DNA of 58,234 nucleotides from Cytobacillus oceanisediminis (GCF_004366035.1 NZ_SOEE01000017.1:1-58234); one strand, 5' to 3'. Shown: positions 40,962-49,224, counted from the stretch's first letter. The notes: generated by a model from the sequence alone, not told the origin. Numbers and translations are program-made.

Positions 40962-41225
40962 TTAGCTTAAAGCAACTTGTCCTGATGTGTCTTCATAGAA
41001 TGTAATTTGAACCGTTTCTGTTAAAACATCTGCATAGCTGTAAGATACCCGTTCAAATGCATTTTCATCCTGATCTAACTCAATCACAAATACTGAAGGA
41101 TACGTTTCTGCCAGAACCCCTGAGCGTTCAATGGTCTTTCTGCGCCCGCCATTTGCTTTTAGCAGGAGCCTCTTCCCAAGATTTGAATCAAGAGCTTTTT
41201 TAATATCTGATAATGTTTTTGCCAT
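40962..41225 (-). CDS. veg: Veg protein (DUF1021), biofilm-related
   Basis: Abundantly transcribed small protein that in B. subtilis stimulates biofilm genes by interfering with SinR. The 87-aa product begins AKTLSDIKKALDSNLGKRL and has the conserved KANGGRRKTIERSGVL and VSYSYADVLTETVQI segments. ATG at 41225 with GAGGTGG upstream; a start three codons earlier overlaps this site. Two strong tandem sigma-A promoters precede it, as expected for veg. Confidence 0.96.
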   Translation of the reverse strand: MAKTLSDIKKALDSNLGKRLLLKANGGRRKTIERSGVLAETYPSVFVIELDQDENAFERVSYSYADVLTETVQITFYEDTSGQVALS

Positions 41226-41246
41226 TCGGTCCACCTCACTATGTTA

Positions 41247-41275
41247 AGTATATCACACTGACACAATACTGTCAA
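41247..41275 (-). promoter_or_regulatory. Proximal veg promoter
   Basis: Minus strand TTGACA (41270-41275), 17-bp spacer, TATACT (41247-41252): one base from a perfect sigma-A promoter. Confidence 0.9.
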
Positions 41276-41287
41276 ACAAAAATATAA

Positions 41288-41317
41288 ATTATAACAGTGT
41301 TTAAAAATAAATGTCAA
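41288..41317 (-). promoter_or_regulatory. Distal veg promoter
   Basis: Minus strand TTGACA (41312-41317), 18-bp spacer, TATAAT (41288-41293): both hexamers perfect. Tandem with the proximal promoter, 41 bp upstream. The rest of the gap to yabG (41318-41500) shows nothing further. Confidence 0.88.
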
Positions 41318-41502
41318 TATGTTTTTTTCTACTTTTTCTTCTAATTTTCAACAATTTTAGGATTTCCTTAAATGGCAAGGATTATGTATAGTTTTTTGAA
41401 AGCCTTACCAGACTGCACTACATTACCTGGGAAATAGTCAAACTTCACCTGCGAAATTCCTCGAAAAATGCTTAACAAATCTAATTTTTTGGGAGAAAGC
41501 AT

Positions 41503-41537
41503 AAAAAAACAAGCCGCTATAATACGCAAACGGCCTG
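41503..41537 (-). terminator. Intrinsic terminator of yabG
   Basis: Minus strand CAGGCCG, 14-nt loop, CGGCTTG (one G-U pair) then TTTTTTTATG, immediately after the yabG stop. Confidence 0.82.
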
Positions 41538-41541
41538 CTGG

Positions 41542-42426
41542 TTAGGATTCGTTTAAATCATCGTCATTGTAAGGCATTCCCGTTCTTAGGACTCCCCTGG
41601 TTTCAATTCCTCCAAGTCCCTTTTCACCTGTTAATGTATTTCTTAAGATATCCCATAAATTGATTCTTTCCATAAATGGAGTAAGGCTGACTTTCGCAAC
41701 AATGTATACAGGGTCAAGGGCATGGATATTCACCCTGGAAGGAGAACTGGCAAAGTTTGCGCCAGCATGGATCAGCGATTCGAAATGGGACTGACATGCT
41801 CCGGCAAATATGACAAGCTGATCAAGGTGCGGTATTTTTTTTCGCGCTTCCCTCACCGTCTGTACAAATTCCCTGGAGTGCCTGTAAGCATTGATATCCG
41901 ATTTCTTTCCCTTTGCCTTTGAATAGGCATCATGACCTGTTACAACCAGGATATCAGGCCTGTAATGGTCGATGAGCTGTCCGATTTTCATCGGCATTTC
42001 CTTTTCATTGCAATGAATTCCAGTTACGGGTATGCCTATTTTTTCATAGACATTTAAGCATTTCTTTAAATAAGAGGGATCACCATCCAGATGAAGCACC
42101 CTGCCTGGTATCTGAAAATAATTAAGCGTCTTGCTGTAGCCGTCAGTCACCTCATACTCCTGCTTCTCTCTCAAAAGAGCCAGGTCCTGCCGGAACAGCT
42201 GGAAAGACTGTTCCTCAAGCGACCTATACTCCTGCTCAAGCTTTATCCGCTGCGCCTGGTTAATGACGATTAAATCCTCACAGGGAGCATCCGCAACGAG
42301 ACGGATATCCTCTCCGAATAATATGGCCACTTTTTTGCCGCCCTGTTCTTTAATATCAATCACGCGGAATAAAATATCACAGTGATACGAAATTCTTCCG
42401 ACGATATCCATCGTATTTATAGTCAA
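41542..42426 (-). CDS. yabG: Sporulation-specific protease YabG
   Basis: Cleaves coat and other spore proteins during late sporulation. The 294-aa product begins with a small beta domain (DIVGRISYHCDILFRVIDI) followed by a caspase/clostripain-like region. LVVTGHDAYSK supplies a His and IFAGACQSHFE supplies a Cys, consistent with the Cys/His dyad reported for YabG. TTG at 42426 is chosen because GGAG is eight nt upstream; a GTG three codons earlier lies inside that site. It is preceded by a sigma-K-type promoter. Confidence 0.93.
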   Translation of the reverse strand: MTINTMDIVGRISYHCDILFRVIDIKEQGGKKVAILFGEDIRLVADAPCEDLIVINQAQRIKLEQEYRSLEEQSFQLFRQDLALLREKQEYEVTDGYSKTLNYFQIPGRVLHLDGDPSYLKKCLNVYEKIGIPVTGIHCNEKEMPMKIGQLIDHYRPDILVVTGHDAYSKAKGKKSDINAYRHSREFVQTVREARKKIPHLDQLVIFAGACQSHFESLIHAGANFASSPSRVNIHALDPVYIVAKVSLTPFMERINLWDILRNTLTGEKGLGGIETRGVLRTGMPYNDDDLNES

Positions 42427-42501
42427 TGTCGTCACTCCAATTGCCCGAGGGTATACGCGGGCTGCTTCTGGTCTCTTGTTTGTGATTTAATATTTATGTC
42501 A

Positions 42502-42531
42502 TAAATTATGCATTCGTCTATAAACATGTGC
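42502..42531 (-). promoter_or_regulatory. Sigma-K-type promoter of yabG
   Basis: Minus strand GCAC (42528-42531), 17 bp, CATAATTTA (42502-42510), fitting the sigma-K pattern AC-(16/17)-CATANNNTA. yabG is sigma-K dependent in B. subtilis. Confidence 0.7.
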
Positions 42532-42539
42532 GTAGAATT

Positions 42540-42672
42540 AGAAAAGCGGAAAAGCCTTGCCCGCCACTGACTCCTCGAGGGGGCAGAAGCTCCTCCTAAA
42601 AGCTATGCTTTTATTCGTGTGATGAAGAAGCTGACGGGCGTTTGTGGTGCTAGTCAGTTATTTACGTTCAAA
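42540..42672 (+). repeat. Dispersed hairpin repeat, variant insert (copy 9)
   Basis: GAAAAGCGGAAAAGCCTTGCCC, CTCGAGGGGGCAGAAGC, then an insert of about 55 bp with AGCTATGCTTTT, and GGTGCTAGTCAGTTATTTACG with a TTCAAAATT tail. Outer features match the family; the insert position and sequence do not. It lies between rsmA and the yabG promoter. Confidence 0.72.
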
Positions 42673-42683
42673 ATTTGAGGCAG

Positions 42684-42711
42684 AAAAAAAGCCCGCTGTT
42701 TTCAGCAGGGC
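42684..42711 (-). terminator. Intrinsic terminator of rsmA
   Basis: Minus strand GCCCTGCTG, 4-nt loop, CAGCGGGC (one G-U pair), then TTTTTTTCTG, 9 nt after the rsmA stop. Confidence 0.88.
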
Positions 42712-42719
42712 TTCATTTT

Positions 42720-43598
42720 TTATGAAAAATGCGGCAGCAGGGCATCGCTCAAGCGGGCAAATTCTTCGATGGATAGAGTTTCCCCTCTTCTGCCCGGCTC
42801 GACATTGGCTTGTTCGAGAGCGGAGAGAATCTGTTCCTTCTTTTGTTTTCCTTCAGGAAGCTGGCTTGTTAAATTATTCAGCAGAGTCTTGCGCCTTTGT
42901 GCAAAGCTTGCTTTTGTCACCTGGAAAAAGAAAGATTCACTTTTCACCGCCACTGCAGGCTCTTTACGCTTTGTCAGTTTAATGACGGCTGAATCCACAT
43001 TCGGCTGCGGAACAAAGACCGTCTTCGGCACGATCATGGCCGTTTCAGCCTCTGTATAGTACTGGACAGCAATGGAGAGTGAGCCGTACTCTTTCGTTCC
43101 AGGACGGGCTGATATTCTGTCTGCTACCTCTTTCTGGAGCATACAGACGATTCCTCTGATCGGAAGCTTGTCCTCGAGCAGTTTCATGATAATCGGCGTT
43201 GTAACATAATACGGAAGGTTGGCGACAACCATAATATCGTCAACGCCTTCAAATTCCTGTTCAATCGCTGTCTTAACATCTGCCTTTAATACATCTTCAT
43301 TGATGATGGATACATGGGGATATGGCGATAAAGTTTCCTCTAAAATAGGAAGCAGCCGCTGGTCAATTTCAAAAGCAAGTACCTTTTTGCTTCTCCGGGC
43401 CAGCTGTTCAGTCAATGCGCCAATTCCAGGGCCTATTTCAATGGCGCCCGACTCTTCCGATAAATCCGCATGATCGACAATTCTCCTTAGAATATTTGTA
43501 TCGATCAAAAAGTTCTGTCCCAGGCTTTTCTTAAAAGAAAATCCGTACTTATCCAAAATCGCCCGTGTTCTGGCTGGTGTTGCAATATCTTTATGCAT
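42720..43598 (-). CDS. rsmA: 16S rRNA dimethyladenosine transferase A (KsgA)
   Basis: Dimethylates two adjacent adenines in the 3' hairpin of 16S rRNA during small-subunit maturation. The 292-aa product has KKSLGQNFLID, the SAM-binding IEIGPGIGALTEQLA near residue 50, the catalytic NLPYYVTTPIIMK motif, and a C-terminal helical domain. ATG at 43598 with AAGGAGG upstream overlaps the rnmV stop by 8 nt. A longer frame exists inside rnmV without support. rnmV-rsmA pairing is conserved. Confidence 0.97.
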   Translation of the reverse strand: MHKDIATPARTRAILDKYGFSFKKSLGQNFLIDTNILRRIVDHADLSEESGAIEIGPGIGALTEQLARRSKKVLAFEIDQRLLPILEETLSPYPHVSIINEDVLKADVKTAIEQEFEGVDDIMVVANLPYYVTTPIIMKLLEDKLPIRGIVCMLQKEVADRISARPGTKEYGSLSIAVQYYTEAETAMIVPKTVFVPQPNVDSAVIKLTKRKEPAVAVKSESFFFQVTKASFAQRRKTLLNNLTSQLPEGKQKKEQILSALEQANVEPGRRGETLSIEEFARLSDALLPHFS

Positions 43599-44151
43599 TT
43601 TGTTCCTCCTTGCGAATAGCTTCGATTGCCTCAGCAAAGTCTTTCTGGCTGATCTGAAACATCATTAAGCGCTTATGAAGCTGCTTGCCGTTTGTGTAGC
43701 CGATTTTGAGAAGTCTGCCAAGCTTTTCTCTTCTTTCCTTGGCGCCTTCTCCGCCAATCAGGCCTGCGGTTACCAGATCTTCCTGGGTAATGGTTTCTTC
43801 ATAGGTTTCCTGCATAACCTGTGCGTCCTGTAATGCCTGACGGATCATTTCAGGCGATGCATGCTCAACTCCCACTCCTCTGCCATGCTTATGAAGAGCA
43901 TCCGCTTTTTCTATAAAGGCATGCTTGCATCCGGGTACATCATTGGTGATCGTATTCCGGATTTTTTGGCCGGGAAAGTCCGGGTCTGTGAATACGATTA
44001 CCCCTCTGGTCTTCTGGGCAAGCTTTATTTTTTCAATGGTTTCCTGATTAATGGCAGATCCATTGGTTTCAATTGTATCGGCATCCAGGGCTCTTTTGAT
44101 CGCCGCTGTATCATCCTTGCCTTCTACAACAATAATTTCTTTGATTTTCAT
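43591..44151 (-). CDS. rnmV: Ribonuclease M5 (5S rRNA maturation)
   Basis: Toprim-domain endonuclease that trims both ends of 5S rRNA precursor. The 186-aa product has the Toprim glutamate motif IIVVEGKDDTAAIK near the start and the aspartate motif VIVFTDPDFPGQKIR near residue 52. VEHASPEMIRQAL and a C-terminal helical RNA-binding region follow. ATG at 44151 with GGAGGAAG upstream. It overlaps rsmA by 8 nt. Confidence 0.96.
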   Translation of the reverse strand: MKIKEIIVVEGKDDTAAIKRALDADTIETNGSAINQETIEKIKLAQKTRGVIVFTDPDFPGQKIRNTITNDVPGCKHAFIEKADALHKHGRGVGVEHASPEMIRQALQDAQVMQETYEETITQEDLVTAGLIGGEGAKERREKLGRLLKIGYTNGKQLHKRLMMFQISQKDFAEAIEAIRKEEQNA

Positions 44152-44324
44152 ACTTCCTCCAGAAAAAATAAAATATAAAAAAATTGAAAAAAACTTGAAA
44201 CATTTCTGTAATGTAATTCGTCTAAATAGATGTAAGAAGAATATAGTAATAAAGAATAGTTCTTATTATATATGATGCAGCTGAGAAATGAAAAATGTTA
44301 ATTATTAACCTTCTCTGCAATGAA

Positions 44325-44352
44325 ATAAAAAATGCAGGGGAAGCCCCTGCAT
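44325..44352 (-). terminator. Intrinsic terminator of yabE
   Basis: Perfect 9-bp stem ATGCAGGGG / CCCCTGCAT with a 3-nt loop, then TTTTTTATT on the minus strand; 8 nt after the yabE stop. It separates yabE from rnmV. Confidence 0.92.
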
Positions 44353-44360
44353 CACAAAAA

Positions 44361-45554
44361 TTAGTTCAGTATTTTAATCTTTACGGTTTTTCTTCCCCAC
44401 TTGTAAGCTTCTGATTTGGAGGAGAAGAATACATCGATTTTGTTTCCACGGATCGCGCCGCCTGTATCTGCTGCAACAGCATAGCCATAGCCTTCAACAT
44501 AGACCTTTGTTCCAAGGGGAATAACACTTGGATCAACAGCTATGACCTTAGCACCCGGATTGGCACGCAGATCCAAGCCAGTAGCAGTTTTGCCTGAGCA
44601 TCCGCTGCAATTGGCCGTATAGGCTGTTGACGATACATATATTTCTTTTCCGCTTGCCTTGCTGCTTGTTCCGCGGGAAACGACCTGTGTTGCTGCAGCT
44701 ACCTTTGTTCCGACAGCAACGACTTTATCCTGCTTTTCTTTCACTTGCTTTTCACTGATCAGCTTTCTGGAAACTTCCTTGCCATTCTCCAGGACGACTT
44801 CAAATTCTTTCGCCTTAATGCCTTCTTTTCCAGCATTCATCACCTTTTCAGAGCCTTTAGCCAAGCTATTATCTTTCTTTGTCACAACTGCGAAATTAAT
44901 TGGTTCTTCCACTACATCGGTGACTTTTTCAACTCGAATGACTTTTATGATGTCATTGGCTTTGACTGTCTCTTCCAACTTTGGTTCAACACGGTCTAAA
45001 TCATTGATCTTGATTCCCTGCTGTGATAAAAAGTCAGCGACCGTAGTCGAAGTTGACCAAACCTGCTTCTCTTTACCGCCATTATTAAGCGTTAAAGCGA
45101 ATGCTTTCTCTACTTGAATTTCAAGGTTGCTTTTAATTTTATCCTCTGGCTTTGGCTGAACCTTATCATGTTCAGTCAGAGTAATATTCTGTTCTTTTAA
45201 TACGTCCCCGACCGTCTTTGCAGCCGTCCAAATCGTTTTCTTCTCGTTATCGGTTACAACGTTCACCTGTTTAGCCGGTTCATAGACAATTTCTGTATTG
45301 TCCTTAACCTCTGTGTTTACCGAGGGAAACACATAATCTTCTGAGCGAAGTGAAATATCTAGATCATCGAATATATCTTGAATCGTTGATGCATGCGTTT
45401 TGATGACTTTCTCTTGGCCTTCTATCGTCAGTGCTACTGTTTTCTTTGTCGCTTCATATGCAATGAAACCGCAGGCAGCAGCAAAGACTACTAAACTAGC
45501 AGAAAAAATGGCCAATTTCTTTTTACTCAAAGACTTGGATAACAGGTTTTTCAT
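44361..45554 (-). CDS. yabE: G5/3D-domain cell-wall enzyme YabE (Rpf/Sps family)
   Basis: Probable secreted or membrane-anchored peptidoglycan-active protein. From the first ATG, the 397-aa product has an N-terminal signal/anchor (about residues 10-32), then three DUF348 repeats (TKKTVALTIEGQEK and two related copies) and a G5 domain around residue 225-300. A C-terminal 3D domain carries the three aspartates in AVDPSVIPLG, AADTGGAIRG and NKIDVFF. The ribosome-binding site AAAGGAGG is 23 nt before this ATG but 8 nt before an in-frame ATC at 45566, so the true start is uncertain. Confidence 0.88.
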   Translation of the reverse strand: MKNLLSKSLSKKKLAIFSASLVVFAAACGFIAYEATKKTVALTIEGQEKVIKTHASTIQDIFDDLDISLRSEDYVFPSVNTEVKDNTEIVYEPAKQVNVVTDNEKKTIWTAAKTVGDVLKEQNITLTEHDKVQPKPEDKIKSNLEIQVEKAFALTLNNGGKEKQVWSTSTTVADFLSQQGIKINDLDRVEPKLEETVKANDIIKVIRVEKVTDVVEEPINFAVVTKKDNSLAKGSEKVMNAGKEGIKAKEFEVVLENGKEVSRKLISEKQVKEKQDKVVAVGTKVAAATQVVSRGTSSKASGKEIYVSSTAYTANCSGCSGKTATGLDLRANPGAKVIAVDPSVIPLGTKVYVEGYGYAVAADTGGAIRGNKIDVFFSSKSEAYKWGRKTVKIKILN

Positions 45555-45597
45555 GTTTTGAATTACGATGAAAAACGCCTCCTTTTCTCTCGGAGTG

Positions 45598-45626
45598 ATT
45601 ATATAGAGTATCTTGCCGACTGTCAA
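45598..45626 (-). promoter_or_regulatory. Sigma-A promoter of yabE
   Basis: Minus strand TTGACA (45621-45626), 17-bp spacer, TATAAT (45598-45603): perfect consensus. Transcription should start near 45591, so the mRNA leader is only about 35-40 nt long. Confidence 0.9.
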
Positions 45627-45836
45627 CTCTTTCAATTTTCCAGCTTCCGAAAGGCTGGCTGAATGCAGGCATCGGGCTATGATTGCCTGAATCCATAGAA
45701 CTGCACTCTATCTCTATGTATGAAAGACAGCTCCTCTCTATGCATGCCTTCTTGCAAATGCCCCGTTTTCGATGATGCTTGCCTTGGATTTATACTTTTC
45801 CACACTCATCTGAAAAATCCTTCTTTTTTTGATTTA

Positions 45837-45862
45837 GGGATTTTTTCCTTTTGGGTAATCCC
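45837..45862. other. Hairpin GGGATT / AATCCC adjoining the structured element
   Basis: GGGATT (45837-45842) and AATCCC (45857-45862) flank a T-rich 14-nt loop, eight bases before the larger nested element at 45870-45978. It may be part of the same unit. Confidence 0.45.
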
Positions 45863-45869
45863 TTATTTT

Positions 45870-45978
45870 CTGCCGACCAGGCGTTCAGCAATCGGGAGCG
45901 ATCCGGGGAGTCCTCAAACCGGTTCTCTTTCTGTCACGCTCCTCAACTAGCAGAAAACGCCCTCCGCTCGATCGGCAG
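45870..45978. other. Nested-stem structured element between tatD and yabE
   Basis: Four nested pairings: CTGCCGA / TCGGCAG (45870-45876, 45972-45978), GGCGTT / AACGCC (45880-45885, 45956-45961), GGGAGCG / CGCTCCT (45894-45900, 45937-45943) and CCGG / CCGG (45903-45906, 45919-45922). The design could be a folded RNA or a palindromic mobile unit. A repeat-like edge (GAAAAGCGGAAGCTGGACAG on the minus strand) lies at 46006-46025. No open frame here looks real. Confidence 0.6.
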
Positions 45979-46181
45979 GAGTGCTAGAACAGCTCCTTTA
46001 TCTAACTGTCCAGCTTCCGCTTTTCTAGTAAATGGCAAGCCCTCTCGTAAACGTATTTCCTATTATGCAAAAAAAACAGGAGAAAGGAAAGAGAGACTTA
46101 TCGACATGGTTATCCTATGAGAAGAAGGAGACATGTAGAACTTTTTAGAATCAGAAAAAATTTGGACAAGCTCCCACAGGT

Positions 46182-46190
46182 TTCGACAAA
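46182..46190 (-). promoter_or_regulatory. Spo0A-box-like site downstream of tatD
   Basis: Minus strand TTTGTCGAA is a perfect 0A box. Two weaker relatives follow: CTTGTCCAA (near 46162-46170) and CATGTCGAT (near 46101-46109). No promoter or gene is evident beside them, so a role is uncertain. Confidence 0.35.
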
Positions 46191-46198
46191 AAAAGATA

Positions 46199-46966
46199 TC
46201 AGTTTATGCCGAATAATTTTTTTGCATTTTCTGTGGTTGCTTGTGCAACTTCTTCTACCGAAAGTCCTTTTATTTCTGCAATCTGCTCTGCAACTAGCTT
46301 GACATAACTAGGTTCATTCCGTTTTCCTCTGAATGGATGAGGGGTAAGATAGGGACAGTCTGTTTCAATTAATAGCTTTTCAAGCGGAATAACATCGGCT
46401 ACTTCTTTTGGCTTTTTTGCATTCTTGAATGTCACCGGACCTCCAAGTGAAATAAAAAAGTTCATATCCACACACTCTTTGGCAATTTCAGCGCTGCCGC
46501 TAAAGCAATGCATGATGCCGCCTACTTCCCCCGCTCCTTCTTCCTTAAGGATTTCGACTATATCGGCTGTTGCATCACGGTTATGGATAACGATGGGAAG
46601 CTTAACTTTTTTCGCCAGACGGATCTGCTTTCGGAAGACTTCCTGCTGAATATCCTTTGGTGACTTGTCCCAATAATAATCCAGGCCCATTTCTCCCAGT
46701 GCAACCACTTTTGGATGGCTGGAAAGCTCTTCAATCCACTGAAGATCATCCTCTGTCATATCGATGGCATCAACCGGATGCCATCCTACACTTGCGTAGA
46801 TGAAATCGTATTTCTCAGTCAGCTCCATTGCTTTCTCAATCGTTGGACGGTCAAACCCAACGACCACGATGTTGGAAATTCCTTCATTCAGAGCCCGGTC
46901 AATCACCTCTTGTAAATCTTCGTTATATTGTTCGGCATTAAGGTGTGCGTGTGTGTCGAAAAACAT
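46199..46966 (-). CDS. tatD: TatD family metal-dependent hydrolase (YabD)
   Basis: Predicted Mg-dependent DNase/hydrolase. The 255-aa TIM-barrel protein has metal ligands in FFDTHAHL at the start, ALGEMGLDYYWD with the conserved Glu, VIHNRDA, GIMHCFSGS and the C-terminal ETDCPYLTPHPFRGKRNEP. ATG at 46966 has AAGGAG seven nt upstream. It lies between metS and yabE in the conserved order. No intrinsic terminator was recognised just after it. Confidence 0.95.
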   Translation of the reverse strand: MFFDTHAHLNAEQYNEDLQEVIDRALNEGISNIVVVGFDRPTIEKAMELTEKYDFIYASVGWHPVDAIDMTEDDLQWIEELSSHPKVVALGEMGLDYYWDKSPKDIQQEVFRKQIRLAKKVKLPIVIHNRDATADIVEILKEEGAGEVGGIMHCFSGSAEIAKECVDMNFFISLGGPVTFKNAKKPKEVADVIPLEKLLIETDCPYLTPHPFRGKRNEPSYVKLVAEQIAEIKGLSVEEVAQATTENAKKLFGIN

Positions 46967-47103
46967 CAAAAAACTCCTTTTTCTTCATATTATTTTTCTA
47001 TTACTATTATGTCAGCAATGTAACAAAAATAATGTGTTAGCAGAATGGTTCAAATTTAATAAAATCACCAGAAATTACTTTCTAAGAATATTTTTTTCCA
47101 AAA

Positions 47104-47150
47104 ATAAAAAACATAGAAATGCCCACGGTATACGCTTAACACTTCTATGT
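47104..47150 (-). terminator. Intrinsic terminator of metS
   Basis: Minus strand ACATAGAA ... TTCTATGT (8 bp with additional interior pairing) followed by TTTTTTATTTTT; 30 nt after the metS stop. Confidence 0.82.
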
Positions 47151-47180
47151 TTTTATGTTTAACAGGAGAAATCAATAATA

Positions 47181-49145
47181 TTATTTTACCCTTGCACCCA
47201 ATGGAAGAGATTCAGCGATAGTGGCAAGTGAAAGTTCTCCGTCTTTTCCTCCTGCTAAAATCATTCCTTCTGAAAGCTCGCCGCGAAGTTTAACAGGCTT
47301 CAAGTTGGTTACGCAGATGACTTTTCTGCCGACCAGGTCTTCCGGCTTATAGAATTTGGCAATCCCGGAAACGACCTGGCGTTTTTCATAGCCAAGATCC
47401 AGCTGTAATTTTAAGAGCTTATCAGCTTTTTTGACCGGTTCAGCCTGAATGACCTGAGCCACTCTTAAATCGACCTTCATAAAGTCATCGATTGTGATTT
47501 CCTCACTATCCGGCTTTTCCTCTGCTTTTGCTTCCGGCTTTGCTTCTTCTTTAGGAGCAGATCCCTGCATTTTAGTTTTAATGAACTCGACTTCTTCATT
47601 AATATCCAGGCGAGGAAAGATCGGTTCTCCCTTTAATACCTTTGTGCCTTCAGGAATAAGACCGAATGTTTCAAGGCTTTCCCAAGATGTTAATACTTCT
47701 TCGTTTACATTCAGCTGTGAGAAGACTTCTTTCGGCGTACGTGTCAGGAATGGCTGCAGAAGTACCGCGATTCTGCGCAGGGATTCCGCCAGATGGGCCA
47801 TCACACTCGCAAGATCTTCCCTTTTCTCTTCCTCTTTGGCAAGTGCCCAAGGCTGCGTTTCATCTATATATTTATTCGTTCTGCTGACAAGCTGCCAGAC
47901 TGCCGAAAGGGCAACAGAGAATTCCATTTTTTCCATTGCTTCCTCATACTTGGAAACCGTCTCACGGTTCATTTGCAGCAGCTGCTGGTCAAACTCTCCG
48001 TCTGAATCTTTATATGCCGGAATGACACCGTCAAAATATTTATTAACCATCGCAATCGTCCGGTTTAAAAGGTTTCCTAAATCATTGGCAAGATCAAAGT
48101 TGATTCTTTCCACAAAACCTTCTGGCGTAAACACTCCGTCTGCGCCGAATGGCACTTCGCGAAGCAGGTAATAGCGAAGTGCATCCAGACCATAACGGTC
48201 GATAAGGGTAACAGGATCCACTACATTTCCTTTTGATTTGGACATTTTGCCGTCCTTCATCAAAAGCCAGCCATGAGCAAACACCTTTTTAGGAAGAGGC
48301 AGATCCAATGCCATAAGCATGATTGGCCAGTAAATCGTATGGAAGCGCACAATTTCCTTCCCAACCAAGTGTACATCAGCAGGCCAATAGTTCAGATACT
48401 TGGAATCATCATCGGTTCCATAGCCAAGCGCTGTGATGTAATTTGATAGTGCGTCGATCCATACATAAACAACATGCTTAGGATTGCTCGGCACTTTCAC
48501 TCCCCAGTCAAAAGTGGTCCTGGATACCGCCAAATCCTCGAGGCCTGGTTTAATGAAGTTATTGATCATTTCATTCTTGCGGGATTCAGGCTGTATGAAA
48601 GATGGGTTTTCTTCATAATACTGCAGCAGCCTGTCAGCGTACTTGCTTACCTTAAAAAAATAGGATTCTTCTTTTACTTTATGAACTGGACGTCCGCAGT
48701 CAGGGCAGTTTCCATCCACAAGCTGTCGTTCTGTGTAATAAGACTCACATGGCGTACAATACCAGCCCTCATATTCACCAAGATAAATATCGCCCTGTTC
48801 CACAAGCTGAGCAAAGATTTTTTCTACGATCTGCTTATGTCTGTCTTGAGTAGTACGGATAAAGTCATCATAGGAAATATCAAGCTTCTTCCAAAGATCC
48901 TGGATACCGGCAACAATTTCATCTACGTACTGCTGCGGTGTTACTCCTTTTTCTTCTGCTTTCTCCTGTATCTTCTGTCCATGTTCATCCGTTCCCGTCA
49001 GGTACATAACGTCAAAGCCGCGCATACGCTTGTAGCGCGCCATTGCATCACCGGCAACAGTTGTATAGGCATGCCCTATATGTAAATTTCCGCTAGGATA
49101 ATAAATTGGAGTGGTTAAATAAAACGTCTTTAATTTGTCCTCCAC
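47181..49145 (-). CDS. metS: Methionyl-tRNA synthetase
   Basis: Charges initiator and elongator tRNA-Met. The 654-aa class I enzyme has the HIGH motif in GNLHIGHAYTT, a zinc knuckle of the four-cysteine type (CTPCESYY and CPDCGRP near residues 127-150), the KMSKSKG signature near residue 300 and an Ala/Cys anticodon-binding helical domain. A C-terminal EMAP-like tRNA-binding domain (DDFMKVDLRVAQVIQ onward) ends the protein. GTG at 49145 with GGGAGGG upstream. Its ~190-nt leader contains a terminator, suggesting attenuation. Confidence 0.97.
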   Translation of the reverse strand: MEDKLKTFYLTTPIYYPSGNLHIGHAYTTVAGDAMARYKRMRGFDVMYLTGTDEHGQKIQEKAEEKGVTPQQYVDEIVAGIQDLWKKLDISYDDFIRTTQDRHKQIVEKIFAQLVEQGDIYLGEYEGWYCTPCESYYTERQLVDGNCPDCGRPVHKVKEESYFFKVSKYADRLLQYYEENPSFIQPESRKNEMINNFIKPGLEDLAVSRTTFDWGVKVPSNPKHVVYVWIDALSNYITALGYGTDDDSKYLNYWPADVHLVGKEIVRFHTIYWPIMLMALDLPLPKKVFAHGWLLMKDGKMSKSKGNVVDPVTLIDRYGLDALRYYLLREVPFGADGVFTPEGFVERINFDLANDLGNLLNRTIAMVNKYFDGVIPAYKDSDGEFDQQLLQMNRETVSKYEEAMEKMEFSVALSAVWQLVSRTNKYIDETQPWALAKEEEKREDLASVMAHLAESLRRIAVLLQPFLTRTPKEVFSQLNVNEEVLTSWESLETFGLIPEGTKVLKGEPIFPRLDINEEVEFIKTKMQGSAPKEEAKPEAKAEEKPDSEEITIDDFMKVDLRVAQVIQAEPVKKADKLLKLQLDLGYEKRQVVSGIAKFYKPEDLVGRKVICVTNLKPVKLRGELSEGMILAGGKDGELSLATIAESLPLGARVK

Positions 49146-49224
49146 AAGATTCCCTCCCTCATTTTTAAGAAAGCATGGGATGCATATATGCAGCTATGCT
49201 TTTGGCTTACTCATAATGGATACT

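Noticed and set aside
45720..46120. Overlapping plus-strand frames (76 and 89 codons) between yabE and tatD
   Set aside because: They run across the structured element and repeat edge, lack ribosome-binding sites and show no domain signal.
45640..46198. c-di-AMP (ydaO-type) riboswitch controlling yabE
   Set aside because: The yabE promoter lies downstream of the structured element, and the conserved ydaO core segments were not recognised.
47494..48171. 225-codon plus-strand frame opposite metS
   Set aside because: Antisense shadow; low-complexity Ser/Phe-rich product and no start context.
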